Source: Spisula solida
Lineage: Eukaryota > Mollusca > Bivalvia > Venerida > Mactridae
Direction: 5' to 3'
Assembly (NCBI GenBank): GCA_947247005.1
Contig: OX365950.1
Coordinates: 8,320,720-8,384,719 of the forward strand
DNA: 64,000 nucleotides
Part shown: piece after piece, positions 27,188-37,700 of the stretch
Numbering within the stretch: the stretch's first letter is position 1
Layout of the letters: the number at the start of each line of letters is the position of its first letter
Position numbers and translations under genes: made by a program
The notes under the pieces: generated by a model
Databases searched by the model: none
Told to the model about the DNA's origin: nothing
What the model saw: the letters and a program-made list of their open reading frames with translations, nothing else

Positions 27188-27517
27188 CTGTAAAATCATT
27201 TAATTTCAATGGGACAACAGTTTGGTGGTTTTTATGAAATGGACCATTTTGTGGGGATGTAATTTCAAGGATTTCGAAATTTCATAAAAAAAGCAAATTC
27301 AAAGCTCAGATAAATTTTCAAGAAATCATTCAAAAATGCAAGTTAACTTCCCAAACCCCAGTCTTATACCTGACTGAACTTGATAGCAAGTATGGCAGCC
27401 ACTGTAAAATTAACATATTTATTGGTATAATTATTCATTGGGGATTTAATTTTGTGGTTGAAATCATCCACGAAATCCACATAATTTATTCCCTCATGAA
27501 TATTTATGATTTTACAT
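27188..27517. mobile_element. MITE-like element in YIPF6 3' flank
   Basis: The left end CTGTAAAATCATTTAA and the reverse complement of the right end ATGTAAAATCATAAAT form imperfect inverted termini, each flanked by TA. The body contains self-similar phrases on opposite strands (AATTTCAATGGG, AATTTCAAGG, CCACGAAATCC). It has no open frame. It lies upstream of the AATAAA at 27,560 and so may be in the YIPF6 3' untranslated region. Confidence 0.5.
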
Positions 27518-27559
27518 TATACCAGGTACTCAAGTATGACTTGTTCATTTTGGATAATG

Positions 27560-27565
27560 AATAAA
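27560..27565 (+). terminator. Candidate polyadenylation signal of YIPF6
   Basis: An AATAAA hexamer about 830 bp after the YIPF6 stop is followed within 25 bp by a T/GT-rich stretch (GTTTTGTTTATT, then TGTGGTGTGTTTT), as expected for an animal poly(A) site. If it is used, the 3' untranslated region contains the MITE at 27,188-27,517. Confidence 0.45.
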
Positions 27566-28116
27566 AAGTTTTGTTTATTCGACTGTGGTGTGTTTTCATA
27601 CCCACTGTGTATGTGAATTATCATTTGGAAAGTCGTGGGTATTGTTTTCTATGTACAGCATGGTTTATGTACAATGCTATTGAAACAAACCGCAAGTACA
27701 ATGCTTTAGGGATACATAAACTGTCCTGCTTCCATCTAGTGATGTCAGTGATGATAGTGGTCTATCTATACACCATGGAATGTGAATGTTTACTATAAGC
27801 TAGTTGATAAGGGCATCCTAGTGGAAAACTCAATAGTACATAACACATTCATCACAAATTGAAGAATAACATTTTTATAGTTATTATTAAAGCTCCTCAA
27901 ATATTGTTTGAGACCTACGTAAAAAATTAAGACTCTTGATTTGCTTGTTAAAGGGACTGCCTCAAATATTGGTGTATTGCAAAAATAAAATAAAATTGTG
28001 AAATATTCGCGTAATTTTGGTATAGTTGGCTGTATATTCCATAAACAACCACACTGACATCTAAAATAACTTGAGAAACTTCGGCATTTGGTAGTTATTT
28101 AGTAATTTTACATAAA

Positions 28117-28148
28117 AATTCTATAGGGTATTAATACCCTATAGAATT
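28117..28148. repeat. Perfect 32-bp palindrome
   Basis: The half AATTCTATAGGGTATT is followed directly by its exact reverse complement, with no spacer. The last 8 bp (ATAGAATT) are also the left target-site copy of the adjacent hairpin element. Confidence 0.95.
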
Positions 28149-29238
28149 CAAAGGGATTCGACCCGATAAAAATATCTTTCACATCTATACTATGAATACA
28201 TAAGACAGGGGTCTTTCTTTATGACTGGCCCTCATATACCCAACTCAACATTATGTCCAATATTTTAAACAAGCCGAATACAATCATTTAATTTGTACTG
28301 CACACTTCAAGACAATATAATATTATACATAAAAAATACAACTTTTATCAATACACGTACACAATGTCGCCTGTGTCGAGCATAGAATGTTCACAAAATG
28401 CGTAAAACCCGGTTTGACGACATAACCCTGCACAGGCAGAAACTAGAAAACGGCCTTCGATAAAGAAGAGAAATCATTATTTACACACGATCTCAGGAAA
28501 TTAGTATGACGATTTGGTAGAGGAACATATTTGGATTAACTCACCGACACTCGTCCGTTTCTGTATAGCTTAGCTAGACGAAAGCAGCAATTCAACAACA
28601 ACATTGACTGAAAACAATTCGCCGACTTTTGACAGTGACCGCACGGCTTTTGTTACGAGTAATTTGATTGGCTGAAGAGTTGCATGGTATTACCCGAACA
28701 CCAATCATTTTCTATATTGTCACATGATTCGTCACGTGATACTACAATGGTCGAAATGAATGTAAATATTAGAAATTGAATATCAGTTCTCCCTGAACTC
28801 GGATTATCGTCTATTTAAGCGGAACAGAAACATATAAGTGGCGGCAAGTTGCAAAAAATATGTCCCACTATCAAATCGTCGTACTAATATCCAGAGATTG
28901 TGTGTAAATAATGATTTCTCTTCTTTATCGAAGGCCGTTTTCTAGTTTCTGTCTGTGCAGGGTTATGTCGTCAAACCGGGTTTTACGCATTTTGTGAACA
29001 TTCTATGCTTGACACAGGCGACATTGTGTACGTGTATTGAAAAAAGTTGTATTTTTTATGTATAATATTATATTGTCTTGAAGTGTGTAGTACAAATTAA
29101 ATGATTGTTATCGGCTTGTTTAAAATAATGGACATAATGTTGAGTTGGGTATATGAGGGCCAGTCATAAAGAAAGACCCCTGTCTTATGTATTCATAGTA
29201 TAGATGTGAAAGATATTTTATCGGGTCGAATCCCTTTG
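28149..29238. mobile_element. hAT-like foldback element with about 380-bp inverted repeats
   Basis: The 1,090-bp element starts CAAAGGGATTCGACCCGATA, and its right end is the reverse complement of the same string. The two arms match with few differences over about 380 bp each (about 28,149-28,531 and 28,853-29,238), leaving an unpaired middle of about 320 bp. An 8-bp direct repeat ATAGAATT flanks it (28,141-28,148 and 29,239-29,246). The C-A start and 8-bp duplication point to a non-autonomous hAT-type element; there is no open frame of note. Confidence 0.85.
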
Positions 29239-30234
29239 ATAGAATTAACACAACTATTACTTAAATTGCCTGACAATTGTTCGCATTTGATGAAAACTAA
29301 TCGAAAATCAAACCAAATACCTCACTGATGTTTATGCTGTAATTTGTTGATGTTACAGTTCGATCACATGTGAATTACATAATTCACAAAGCATGTGGGA
29401 AGGAAACTTAATGCTTTTTTTCAAGAAAAAAATAGTCAGAGGGTGATATCTAAAGTGGTTAAAATTGCTTATTTGCACCAAGTCTTTTATAAAGCAACCG
29501 TCAGTGGCTTTCTATTACATCAATACTTGGTTAGGTTGGAAAATCACGATATACAAAAAAATTAGCCTAATCTGTGAGGCAGCACCTTTAAACTGATACA
29601 ATGAAGCAAATTTTAGCATTTAAGGAAAACTTTCTTTTCTACTTAGATGCTTTATAAATATTGACCCTAATGATGCTTGTGAAATATTGATTTATAATTC
29701 TATGTATATATGGGATAATCCTTATTAGGGTAAACATTTAGGTGTTTTCTATTGCATGTATGTTTATTTATTCTGTGATATTATTCATGTTTCAGTTTTA
29801 AAGCAATGTGTAGTGTTTGATAGTGCACTAAATAATGATGCTTAACTTATAAGTGTATATGGCTGAGCAATCATGGACAACTGTTGCTTTAAAATAGTTC
29901 TTATTAATTGATTTAGTTACATACATTTGCTATACCATAACTTTGATTCTCGTAAGTTTTATGTTACTCTAGTTACGGTTAGGAGTGCCCAAAGTTGTAA
30001 AACTATTACTTTAAAACTGTCATTTTATTGATTGCATGTAATATACTACAAATTTAATTCTCATATTTATTGTTTTGCTGCTAATAAATCCATGAAATAT
30101 CTTCCTGCTTCTTGTTTTAACTTTCCTAGGGGTTTGGAAGGATTGTGGCCTTCTGTTGACGTCAGACTGAATTTCGCTCCGACAGATTATTATCCCTTGT
30201 TGAAAGGATAATAGTAATAGTGTGCGTCCGTTCC

Positions 30235-30650
30235 TCCATCCGTCTGATATTTTGTCCAGAGCATAACTTGAAAACTATTGATACATGAATACATGGCAAC
30301 TAGGAGAATTGCAGTGACCAAGAAACATAACTTTATATGGCCCAGTTTTGAAATTATCTCCCCTTGTTAATTAAAAATAATTTTGTGTCCAGAGCATAAC
30401 TTGAAAACTATTTAAGATATTGATTTGAAACTTGATAAATGAATAGATGGCAACTAGGAGAAGTGCAGTGACAACCATAAGTCTATAGGAGAGGTCACCG
30501 TATTCATATGCAAAATGCCCACCGGCAATCTATTGGATGAATGAACAATAAAAACCTGCCATTCACCAATAGCTAGCTGATGGTACTAATCCCTTTGTAT
30601 ACAAACATGATCTCTTCTATATGGCCCAGTTGTGAAATTATCTCCCTTTG
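30235..30650. repeat. Degenerate about 135-bp domain repeats, interrupted by a small insert
   Basis: The phrase TGTCCAGAGCATAACTTGAA recurs 135 bp apart (about 30,253 and 30,388). Each copy continues with GGCAACTAGGAGAA, TGCAGTGAC, ATATGGCCCAGTT and AATTATCTCCC. The second copy is split by the 125-bp dispersed repeat at 30,484-30,612. A related block is at 46,490-47,040. Confidence 0.7.
30484..30612 (+). repeat. Dispersed short repeat, copy 2, nested
   Basis: This is the second copy of the 125-bp repeat at 20,463-20,588. It sits inside a unit of the surrounding 135-bp repeat: the host phrase stops after AAGTCTATAG and resumes at TATATGGCCCAGTT. The flanks share TATA, a possible target duplication. 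Confidence 0.75.
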
Positions 30651-30766
30651 ATTAAACACCGTTAGTTACAAACATTTACGGCGGGGGATGGCCATGTGAA
30701 CATCACCGTTTTTTTGCTATAATAAGTATTTCAGACCTTTCAGAGATATATAGATGTACTTTCCGG

Positions 30767-31279
30767 TAGGGGTGGGCCGATGCATCGAAATATCGATGCA
30801 TTGCGATTACGAGTGTCCCGATGGTATGGATCGATAGTAAAAGTCTCGATCCAATAACTATCGCCGATAGATAGCTCAACAATCGATAGTTACGATAGTT
30901 CCCGTTTTATAAATAAAGTTTATTGTTAATTTAAAACAACTTCCGTTTTCGTTAAAAAACTAATTGTAAATAACCACACGTATCAAAACAGCCACAAATT
31001 GGCACAATGGACCAAAATAGCCTTAATTTTATAAATCTATTTCTGTCGAATTCATTTTAAATCATTTCCACAAATAGTAAATTTTTATGTTGTACAAAAT
31101 GTGATATCTTACACAGTGCAAATTTGCATTTACAAGTTAATATCTGGTTTTCAAATCTTGGCAATAACTATTGCAATAGTATCGCAATAGTTTCCAGCAA
31201 TACAATAGTATCGCAATAGTACTTTCAGCAATACCAATAGTATTGCAATAGTCAAAATTTGACTCAATAGTCACCCCTA
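30767..31279. mobile_element. hAT-like non-autonomous element, 513 bp
   Basis: A perfect 8-bp direct repeat CTTTCCGG flanks the insert (30,759-30,766 and 31,280-31,287). The left terminus TAGGGGTGGGCCGATG pairs with the right terminus, which ends CACCCCTA. Inside are clusters of ATCGATAGT on the left and GCAATAGT on the right that repeat many times. There is no open frame. Terminal TAGGGGTG and an 8-bp duplication are typical of hAT elements. Confidence 0.85.
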
Positions 31280-31316
31280 CTTTCCGGGGATGTTTACTTC
31301 CTGGTTCCTATCTTGT

Positions 31317-31523
31317 AAAGCTAGACAGCAGGCAGGTAGACACACTATTGTTATTATCTGACCAATAACCAGGCCCCATGATTATAAAGCTAGACAGCGG
31401 GCAGGTAGACACACTATTGTTATTATCTGACCAATAACCAGGCCCCATGATTATAAAGACAAACAGCAGGCAGTTAGACACACTATTGTTATTATCTGAC
31501 CAGTAACCAGGCCCCATGATTAT
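31317..31523. repeat. Tandem repeat, three copies of 69 bp
   Basis: The unit starts AAAGCTAGACAGCAGGCAGG and ends CCAGGCCCCATGATTAT. The copies differ by only a few bases. Because 69 is divisible by three, the minus strand stays open and gives a spurious repeated peptide. Confidence 0.95.
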
Positions 31524-32289
31524 AAAGCTTTTTTCATACTCAACTCAACTTGAGTATGAAAATTGAAGAGCTCCTAGAAAGTCTAACAATTAAATAATCT
31601 TTACTATAACAGCAAACAGTGCTCTGCTTTCTTTAAGGGTATCCATGTAACATAAAAGTTTCAGACAATTATGAGACATTTTACTGTTTGAAAACATTTA
31701 AAGAATGAGCACAAAATTCAGTTGAGCATGAAAAAAGCGTTATGATCATGAGGCCAGTTGTATCAGAATGGACCTGCACAGGAATTTAACTTTGATCTCT
31801 CACCCAAGGGCAAATGACCACTTGGCTACAAGAGACTGAAGATACTCGTATACTTCAATGCAAACTGGGTGTGAAAACTTGAGTTAAATGTCAACACTGA
31901 TGTTTTTGGCCTATCTGGTAAGAGAAAAAATGAATGCCCATGCATAAAATGAGTGACCACACACTGACTGTCTCAGTCGATCACAAACAAAATTATGTTA
32001 GTTATCAGTTGAACATTCCTCAAGTTATTCTGGGTAGATCAACAGCTAGGTAACATAATTTATCAAACAGTACTTAAATATACAACAATGTGTATAGTTT
32101 TCAGCCAATTATGATAAATGAAATCATCCAATTGTAAGCTTGTAATCTGAATCATGCTGCATTACAACTATCAGTCACCCTTGTTATCACCAAGTTTGAA
32201 TGTGAATGGGTTGAAATAAACATAAACTGTCCAACAGGAAGAAACTAGAATAAAGAATGAAATTTATAAGTTGGCACAGATATTTCTGT

Positions 32290-33270
32290 ACCTTTATTAA
32301 GTAAGCACATATTGAGTGTTCTCTCCCTTCATTAAGTAGGCACACAATGAGAGTTCTCTCCCTTCATCAAGTATAGGCACAAATTGAGAGTTATCTCCTT
32401 TATTAATTTGGCACATATGGAGAGTTCTCTCCCTTCATTAAGTAGGCACACATTGAGAGTTATCTCCCTTCATTAAGTAGGCACACATTGAGAGTTATCT
32501 CCCTTCATCAAGTAGGCACACATTGAGAGTTATCTCCCTTCATCAAGTAGGCACACATTGAGAGTTATCTCCCTTCATCAAGTAGGCACACATTGAGAGT
32601 TATCTCCCTTCATCAAGTAGGCACACATTGAGAGTTATCTCCCTTCATCAAGTAGGCACACATTGAGAGTTCTCTCCCGTCATCAAGTAGGCACATATGG
32701 AGAGTTCTCTCCCTTCATTAAGTAGGCACACAACGAGAGTTCTCTCCCTTTATCAAGTAGACACACATTGAGAGTTCTCTCCCTTTATCAAGTAGGCACA
32801 CAATGAGAGTTCTCTCCCTTCATCAAGTAGGGACACATTGAGAGTTCTCTCCCTTCATTAAGTAGGGACACAATGAGAGTTCTCTCCCTTCATCAAGTAG
32901 GGACACATTGAGAGTTCTCTCCCTTCATTAAGTAGGCACACAATGAGAGTTCTCTCCCTTCATTAAGTAGGCATACAATGAGAGTTCTCTCCCTTCATAA
33001 GTAGGGACACAATGAGAGTTCCTCCCTTCATCAAGTAGGCACACAATGAGAGTTCTCTCCCTCCATTAAGTAGGGACACATTGAGAGTTCTCTCCTTTCA
33101 TTAAGTAGGCACACAGCGAGAGTTCTCACCCTTTATTAAGTAGGCACACAATGTGAGTTCTCTCCCTTTATTAAGTAGGGACACAATGAGAGTTCTCTCC
33201 GTTCATTAAGTAGGCACACAACGAGAGTTCTCTCCCTTTATTAAGTAGGCACACAATGTGAGTTCTCTAC
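32290..33270. repeat. Minisatellite, about 28 copies of 35 bp
   Basis: The unit is AGTAGGCACACATTGAGAG followed by TTATCTCCCTTCATCA. It is nearly uniform around 32,440-32,680 and more variable on both sides (GGGACACA variants, TTCTCTCCC variants), with a few 1-2 bp indels. The array lies between YIPF6 and the PDZ gene. Confidence 0.95.
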
Positions 33271-33575
33271 TGCATGAGGTAACTTGTTTTGTCTATCCAT
33301 TATAGAATTCAGAAAGTTATGAGGTGAATGAGGGAAATTGGGTATTTTCTGATAAATTTGGATTTTCCATAAAATAAGAGAAGGTCTGCCTCTTTACAAA
33401 TAAATGAGGTATCATTTTAAAGCTGAATGATAATTAATTGCATAAACTGTTTAATTTTTCAAACAGAAGATATAAGGTAATAAGAACAAATGAGATTTGG
33501 CGAGATTTTAGAAGATATTGTGAGATTTGGTACATCTTTCCAATCTTTGTATTTTTAGGCCTTTGCATCAATTAA

Positions 33576-33850
33576 ACACAGGAACTTGCCGCGAATCAAA
33601 TAAATAAATAAAAACATTACTACACAAATAACTACACAGTCTACACTATTAAAATATAGATCGTTTTTAAATTGTAATAATTGTGTTAGTGTAGACTCAC
33701 AGGTTACTGTATCATTAATAAAGGGTAAACAAACAAATGTGTGTAGACTGTGTCAAAGATATAAAAATACATGTGTTTAAATATTTGACTGTGTGGTAAT
33801 GTGTGTAGTAATGCTTTTATTTATTCATTTCATTGCAAGTTCCTGTGAAC
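33576..33850. mobile_element. Short inverted-terminal element with 8-bp flanking repeat
   Basis: The left arm contains ACAGGAACTTGC and, further in, AACATTACTACACA. The right arm carries their reverse complements, pairing over about 45 bp. TCAATTAA flanks both ends (33,568-33,575 and 33,851-33,858). Its 275-bp body has internal inverted phrases such as GTCTACACTA and TAGTGTAGAC. It is consistent with a small hAT-type MITE. Confidence 0.65.
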
Positions 33851-34704
33851 TCAATTAACCACAATTATTCATCGTTATATGTGTTCACTATGAACTAGAT
33901 GCAAATAGTGCTGTAATTATATAGACCCATATAGACCCTTATACACACACTTCGCAACAGTTTCTTCTTTCTCCTACCAGAGTTATCATTATGTTTCTCC
34001 CCTTGCACATCATTGAGTGGCACACTGCTTAGAACAATTACATTGCACGTCATTTGCTAATTTTAATTGCAAAGGGAAGTAACTGATGAATGGAATTTGA
34101 GTTCTTTGATTAAAGAACCGTCACCCAGGAACCAGTCTGGTGCAGTTTTTGGCGCGCTTTTTCCAGCTTCTTGCTGCATTTGAGGTAAGATATTTCTTAT
34201 GCTTAAATAGACTTTACTGTTTGAACAATGCATTCTTATCTCACTACACATTGCCTACCAATATTTAAAGACCTAATTAGCCATACTAAGTCATTGCTAT
34301 CATTACATACCCGTAAAAGACTAATTTAAAAGTACATTTTGTAGTTTTCTCTTAGCCACCATATTACTGTAGAATTTAATTTACGTACGTGCATTTTACA
34401 CGTACAAGTTTACTACTAAGTCGTTGTATTTATAGATTAACGTAGGAGTATTTAAAACTATGCTATTCTACACCGTCACATGCAGATATATCTAGAAATT
34501 AAATAAATGTTTTTTTTCAACATTTCATGTGACACCGAAAGACGTTACCACGAGTACTTGTTGACCTACGGTACCCGATTACACGATATTTTAATAGTCG
34601 TTCACACACTGTGACAGACGACAAATGTAAACTTCCGCCGAAGTAATAAGACGAAAGTTTTACTTTATCAATGGTTTAGTGGGAGTTGGAGAACGCTTGT
34701 TTTA

Positions 34705-34785
34705 TCATTTTTATTGGATTTATTTTAAATTGGATTAATTTTAATTGGCATTTAATTTGGATTAATTTTAACTGAATTGTAATTG
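34705..34785. repeat. AT-rich short tandem duplications in 5' leader of PDZ gene
   Basis: The phrase TTGGATTAATTTTAA and close variants recur three to four times just upstream of the start codon. This is low-complexity leader or promoter-proximal sequence. Confidence 0.6.
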
Positions 34786-34797
34786 GTATCCGGCACT

Positions 34798-37700
34798 ATG
34801 AGTGGTGCAGAAGCAGACGTGTCTTCTGACGGAGATACGAGTTTTGAAGATGAGGATGTGCCCCTACCCCCTAGTCCGCTGAAAGACGGTCGAGAAGAGC
34901 CTTTTCAAGTGGTTTTGAAAGGAGGCAGCCCTTGGGGATTTGACATACAGGCTGGACTTGGTTCTACATCAACAGTGTTAATTTCAAACGTGAGTAAAAT
35001 TGCAAAAGAAATTGCAAAATTCATAAATTTTATCTTGATATTGTACATGATTGTATGGACTTGTGTGTGATATAAAATATTTCTACACAATTAAGATTAA
35101 CACATTGAGTTTTTGTATCTGATAAAAGAAGTCAAATAAGATTAATCTATGTAATAAGGAAATTTAATAATGATTAAAGTAGATATTAAAACATATTTAA
35201 TATTAAAGTGTATGGTATCATAACCATATCATGAATTTGAAGTACCTGTCATGTTAAATAGTGAATACACTTGTTCAGTGGCCGCAAAGACCTAAATATA
35301 CTTAATTAGATCTTTGGTCTCTCATGTCTCATCAAGAGCAAGGAAACCATAAAAGCAGGAAGTATAGCAGCCAGGTTTGTGTCACCATAACGACTATTAC
35401 TGATGATGTCATAATGACGATGTCACTAAATTGACTTGATGGTGATGTTGATGATGTTCACGTAATGATATTATGGGCATGTTCGCCACACTACTTTCCA
35501 CTGGAGTATAAGGCATTTTTGAGCTAATTGTTTCATCAAAATGAACTTTTCTGTTCAGTCAGTTCTTGAATAAAACATTGCTTTTCTGCCACCCCTCCTG
35601 TTCAACTCTGGCAGACTACAGGTCTGCCTACAGACTACAACTCTGTCCATTCAGCACAATCTAGTAAAACAGCCTCTATGTCAGTATGTGTTCTGCTGAC
35701 ATTTTATGAAAATATAAAGGTATAGAAAACATCTCACAAAGTAAAGTTTGTCTTGCTTGTTAGAATCAAAGGCTGATTGAACCAATCTATACTGAAGTCT
35801 TAAATGAAGATTATTATTGGTTGCCTGATGTAACCATAGGTGTTGTTTATGGAATGTGAATTCAGTTCGGTATACAATGTAACATTGGAATCAAAGTTAT
35901 GAATGAACATTGTGTACTAGATCTGATCCAATACACTTTTCAGCTGATCTAACAGGAATACTTTCATTTGGATCAAATTATGTATTGTAATTATTATTTT
36001 GCAATCTTAAACCTGACTTACCAAAAATGACTCATTGGACACAACCCCTTATAATTTCCTATTGGACACTACCACTCAATGGCCTATTGGACACAACCTC
36101 TCAATGGTCTATTGGACACTACCACTTAATGGCCTATTGGACACAACCCCTTATAATTTCCTATTGGACACTACTACTCAATGGCCTATTGGACACAACC
36201 TCTCAATGCTCTATTGGACACTACTACTCAATGGCCTATTGGACACAACCTCTCCATGGTCTATTGCATGGACACAACCCTTCAAAGGCCTATTGGACAC
36301 GACCACGCACTGTCCTATTGGACGTAACTTTTCAATGGCCTTATGGACACAACCTCTCCATGGTCTAATGCATGTGGACACTATCCTTCAATGGTATAAT
36401 CAGTTATGAACACAGTCTCTCAATGGCCTAATAGACACAATCTTTCAATGGCCAAATGGACACAACCACGCAATGTCCTATTGGACACAACATTTCAATG
36501 GCCTAATGCATATGGACACTACCCTTCAATGACCTAATGGACACAACTATACAATGGCCTAATGGACACAACCACTCAATGGCCTAAAGGACAAACCACG
36601 CAATGTGCTATTGGACACAACCACGCAATGGCCTATTTGACACAACCTTTCAATGGCCTAATGGACACAGCTTCTCAATTGCCTAATGGACACAGCCTTT
36701 CAAGGGCCTAATGGACACAACCATGCAATGGCCTAATGGACATAACCACTCAATGGCCTAATGGACACAACCTTTCAATGGCATAATGGACACAACCATG
36801 CAATGGCCTAATGGACACAACCCATCAATGGCTTAATGGACACGGCCTCTCAATTGCCTATAAATGGACACAGCCTTTCAATGGTCTATTGCATGGACTC
36901 GGCCCCTACATGGCCTAATGGACACAGCCTCTTGATGGCCTATTGGACACAACATCCTCATTGGCCTATAGGACACAACCTCTCAATTGCCTTCTAGACA
37001 CAACCCTGCAAAGATATATTGGACACATTATAGTGGAATGCCAGGGGAGGGTTTTGTATCTAGTACTAATAATTCAAAATATGTCAGTAGCTTTTTAAAT
37101 TCATTGATTCAGATTGACATACGAATAAAAGTCCTACAGGTATTTGATATTCAACTAATGCAGCAACTTTTGTTGGGTCGGGAAGGTCTAAAATACTGGG
37201 TTTCAATCAATAGCCTGCTTCACATAGGCACAGTAATAATCAATATTTACTTATTCATTACAAGTCACCAATATTTCTATTTTACCGTCTTTACTGTAGG
37301 TCACCAATAGGACAACAGCTTGGAGCAGTTATCGCGGTTTTACGAAGTTCAATGTGTGAAATAAAATAATTAAAAAGTTTTTTCGCCATCGCTCCACACT
37401 TGATACAAGTTCCGTACATGTTTGATAAAGTGGTCAACTGGTCATTACATACACTGTGTGAAGGGGTTATCAATTGAGAATCTAATGAAAATATTTGACA
37501 ACCCTTTGTATAACATACATCTGTTTCACTCTGTAACCTTACAGAGTATAATAACAAACTGTCACCTTCAGAGTTTATGCAAATTATCTAAATAATCAAG
37601 CCATATTGACTGTCTGAAAGTACTAGACTATAACCCTAGTCCTAGTTTTTGTAGTGCAAGTTTTAACTTTCTTATTATCCTTAATAAATCCTCTTTAGGT

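Noticed and set aside
31308..31517. Repetitive minus-strand open frame
   Set aside because: It results from three 69-bp tandem units and has no other coding sign.
36027..36409. Two open frames of just over 100 codons
   Set aside because: They are translations of the 25-bp minisatellite in two frames.
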